A stretch of 64,000 nucleotides of DNA from Fibrella aestuarina BUZ 2 (GTDB lineage Bacteria; Bacteroidota; Bacteroidia; Cytophagales; Spirosomataceae), in NCBI RefSeq assembly GCF_000331105.1, contig NC_020054.1:3594478-3658477 (forward strand), in the 5' to 3' direction. The translations under genes were made by a program, and so were the position numbers. Position 1 is the stretch's first letter, and every line of letters starts with the position of its first letter. Shown piece after piece: positions 63,976-64,000 of the stretch. A model generated the notes under the pieces. That model was given only the letters and a program-made list of their open reading frames with translations. It made no database searches and had not been told where the DNA came from.

Positions 63976-64000
63976 CTTACTCGTCGTTCATTATACATTA

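Noticed and set aside
1..64000. CRISPR array, insertion sequence, prophage or integrative element
   Set aside because: No regularly spaced direct repeats, transposase, integrase or phage genes were found. The inverted repeats are isolated in single gaps.
1..64000. tRNA or rRNA genes
   Set aside because: No cloverleaf with a T-loop motif or rRNA segment was recognised by eye in the intergenic regions; a dedicated scan would be needed to be certain.

Overview
The window looks like chromosomal DNA from a GC-rich member of the Bacteroidota, order Cytophagales, most likely family Spirosomataceae (Spirosoma, Fibrella or a relative). The support is a Bacteroidetes-type promoter (TAnnTTTG) in front of several genes, DUF4249/TonB-receptor cassettes, a type IX secretion sorting domain, many outer-membrane lipoproteins, and the near absence of Shine-Dalgarno sequences. 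The genus is a guess. I found no insertion sequences, prophage genes, CRISPR arrays, tRNA or rRNA genes. Unless stated otherwise, start codons were chosen by hand where a longer open frame ran through an intergenic hairpin or into a neighbouring gene.

Layout. Positions 1-4.3 kb hold a small subunit plus a GMC flavoprotein with a probable Fe-S motif, a GH1-like glycosidase and an alpha/beta hydrolase. An ECF sigma factor follows on the minus strand. Then comes a three-gene signalling unit: H-NOX haem sensor, triple-PAS hybrid histidine kinase, LytTR regulator. Fumarase (fumC) and two hypothetical envelope proteins follow, the latter in a somewhat AT-richer patch. From 21.7 back to 12.8 kb a minus-strand operon encodes a secreted protein, a TonB-dependent receptor, a DUF4249 lipoprotein, an MG2-like protein with a plug-like C-terminus, a serine hydrolase and a RidA protein. 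From 21.8 to 32 kb lie a DUF3494 ice-binding-type protein, malate:quinone oxidoreductase, a single-domain response regulator, and a three-gene unit led by an ABC permease fused to an inactivated M1-peptidase-like domain. From 32 to 36 kb lie two exported Gfo/Idh/MocA proteins flanking an aldo/keto reductase.

From 36 to 38 kb, PTPS, GTP cyclohydrolase I and an SDR protein are consecutive, which looks like a reduced-pterin pathway. A 1650-residue T9SS-exported nuclease carrying two CBM3 cellulose-binding modules follows. Then come DedA, a PLP-dependent ammonia-lyase, zwf and pgl (oxidative pentose phosphate branch), an OmpA-like protein, endonuclease III, a J-domain coiled-coil protein, a dicarboxylate symporter next to malic enzyme (C4-acid import and decarboxylation), a lipoprotein, a PepSY-TM protein, a giant ThuA/sugar dehydrogenase/cytochrome c protein, TMEM220 and TPR proteins, the SRP RNA, galactokinase and a transaldolase-like aldolase.

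Two window-wide signals are not explained by genes. First, the heptamer GGTACGT (or its complement ACGTACC) occurs about 90 times by hand count, against about 8 expected from base composition. Second, many intergenic gaps hold a long, near-perfect inverted repeat (20-47 bp arms) whose arms are internally repetitive and fall into a few sequence families.
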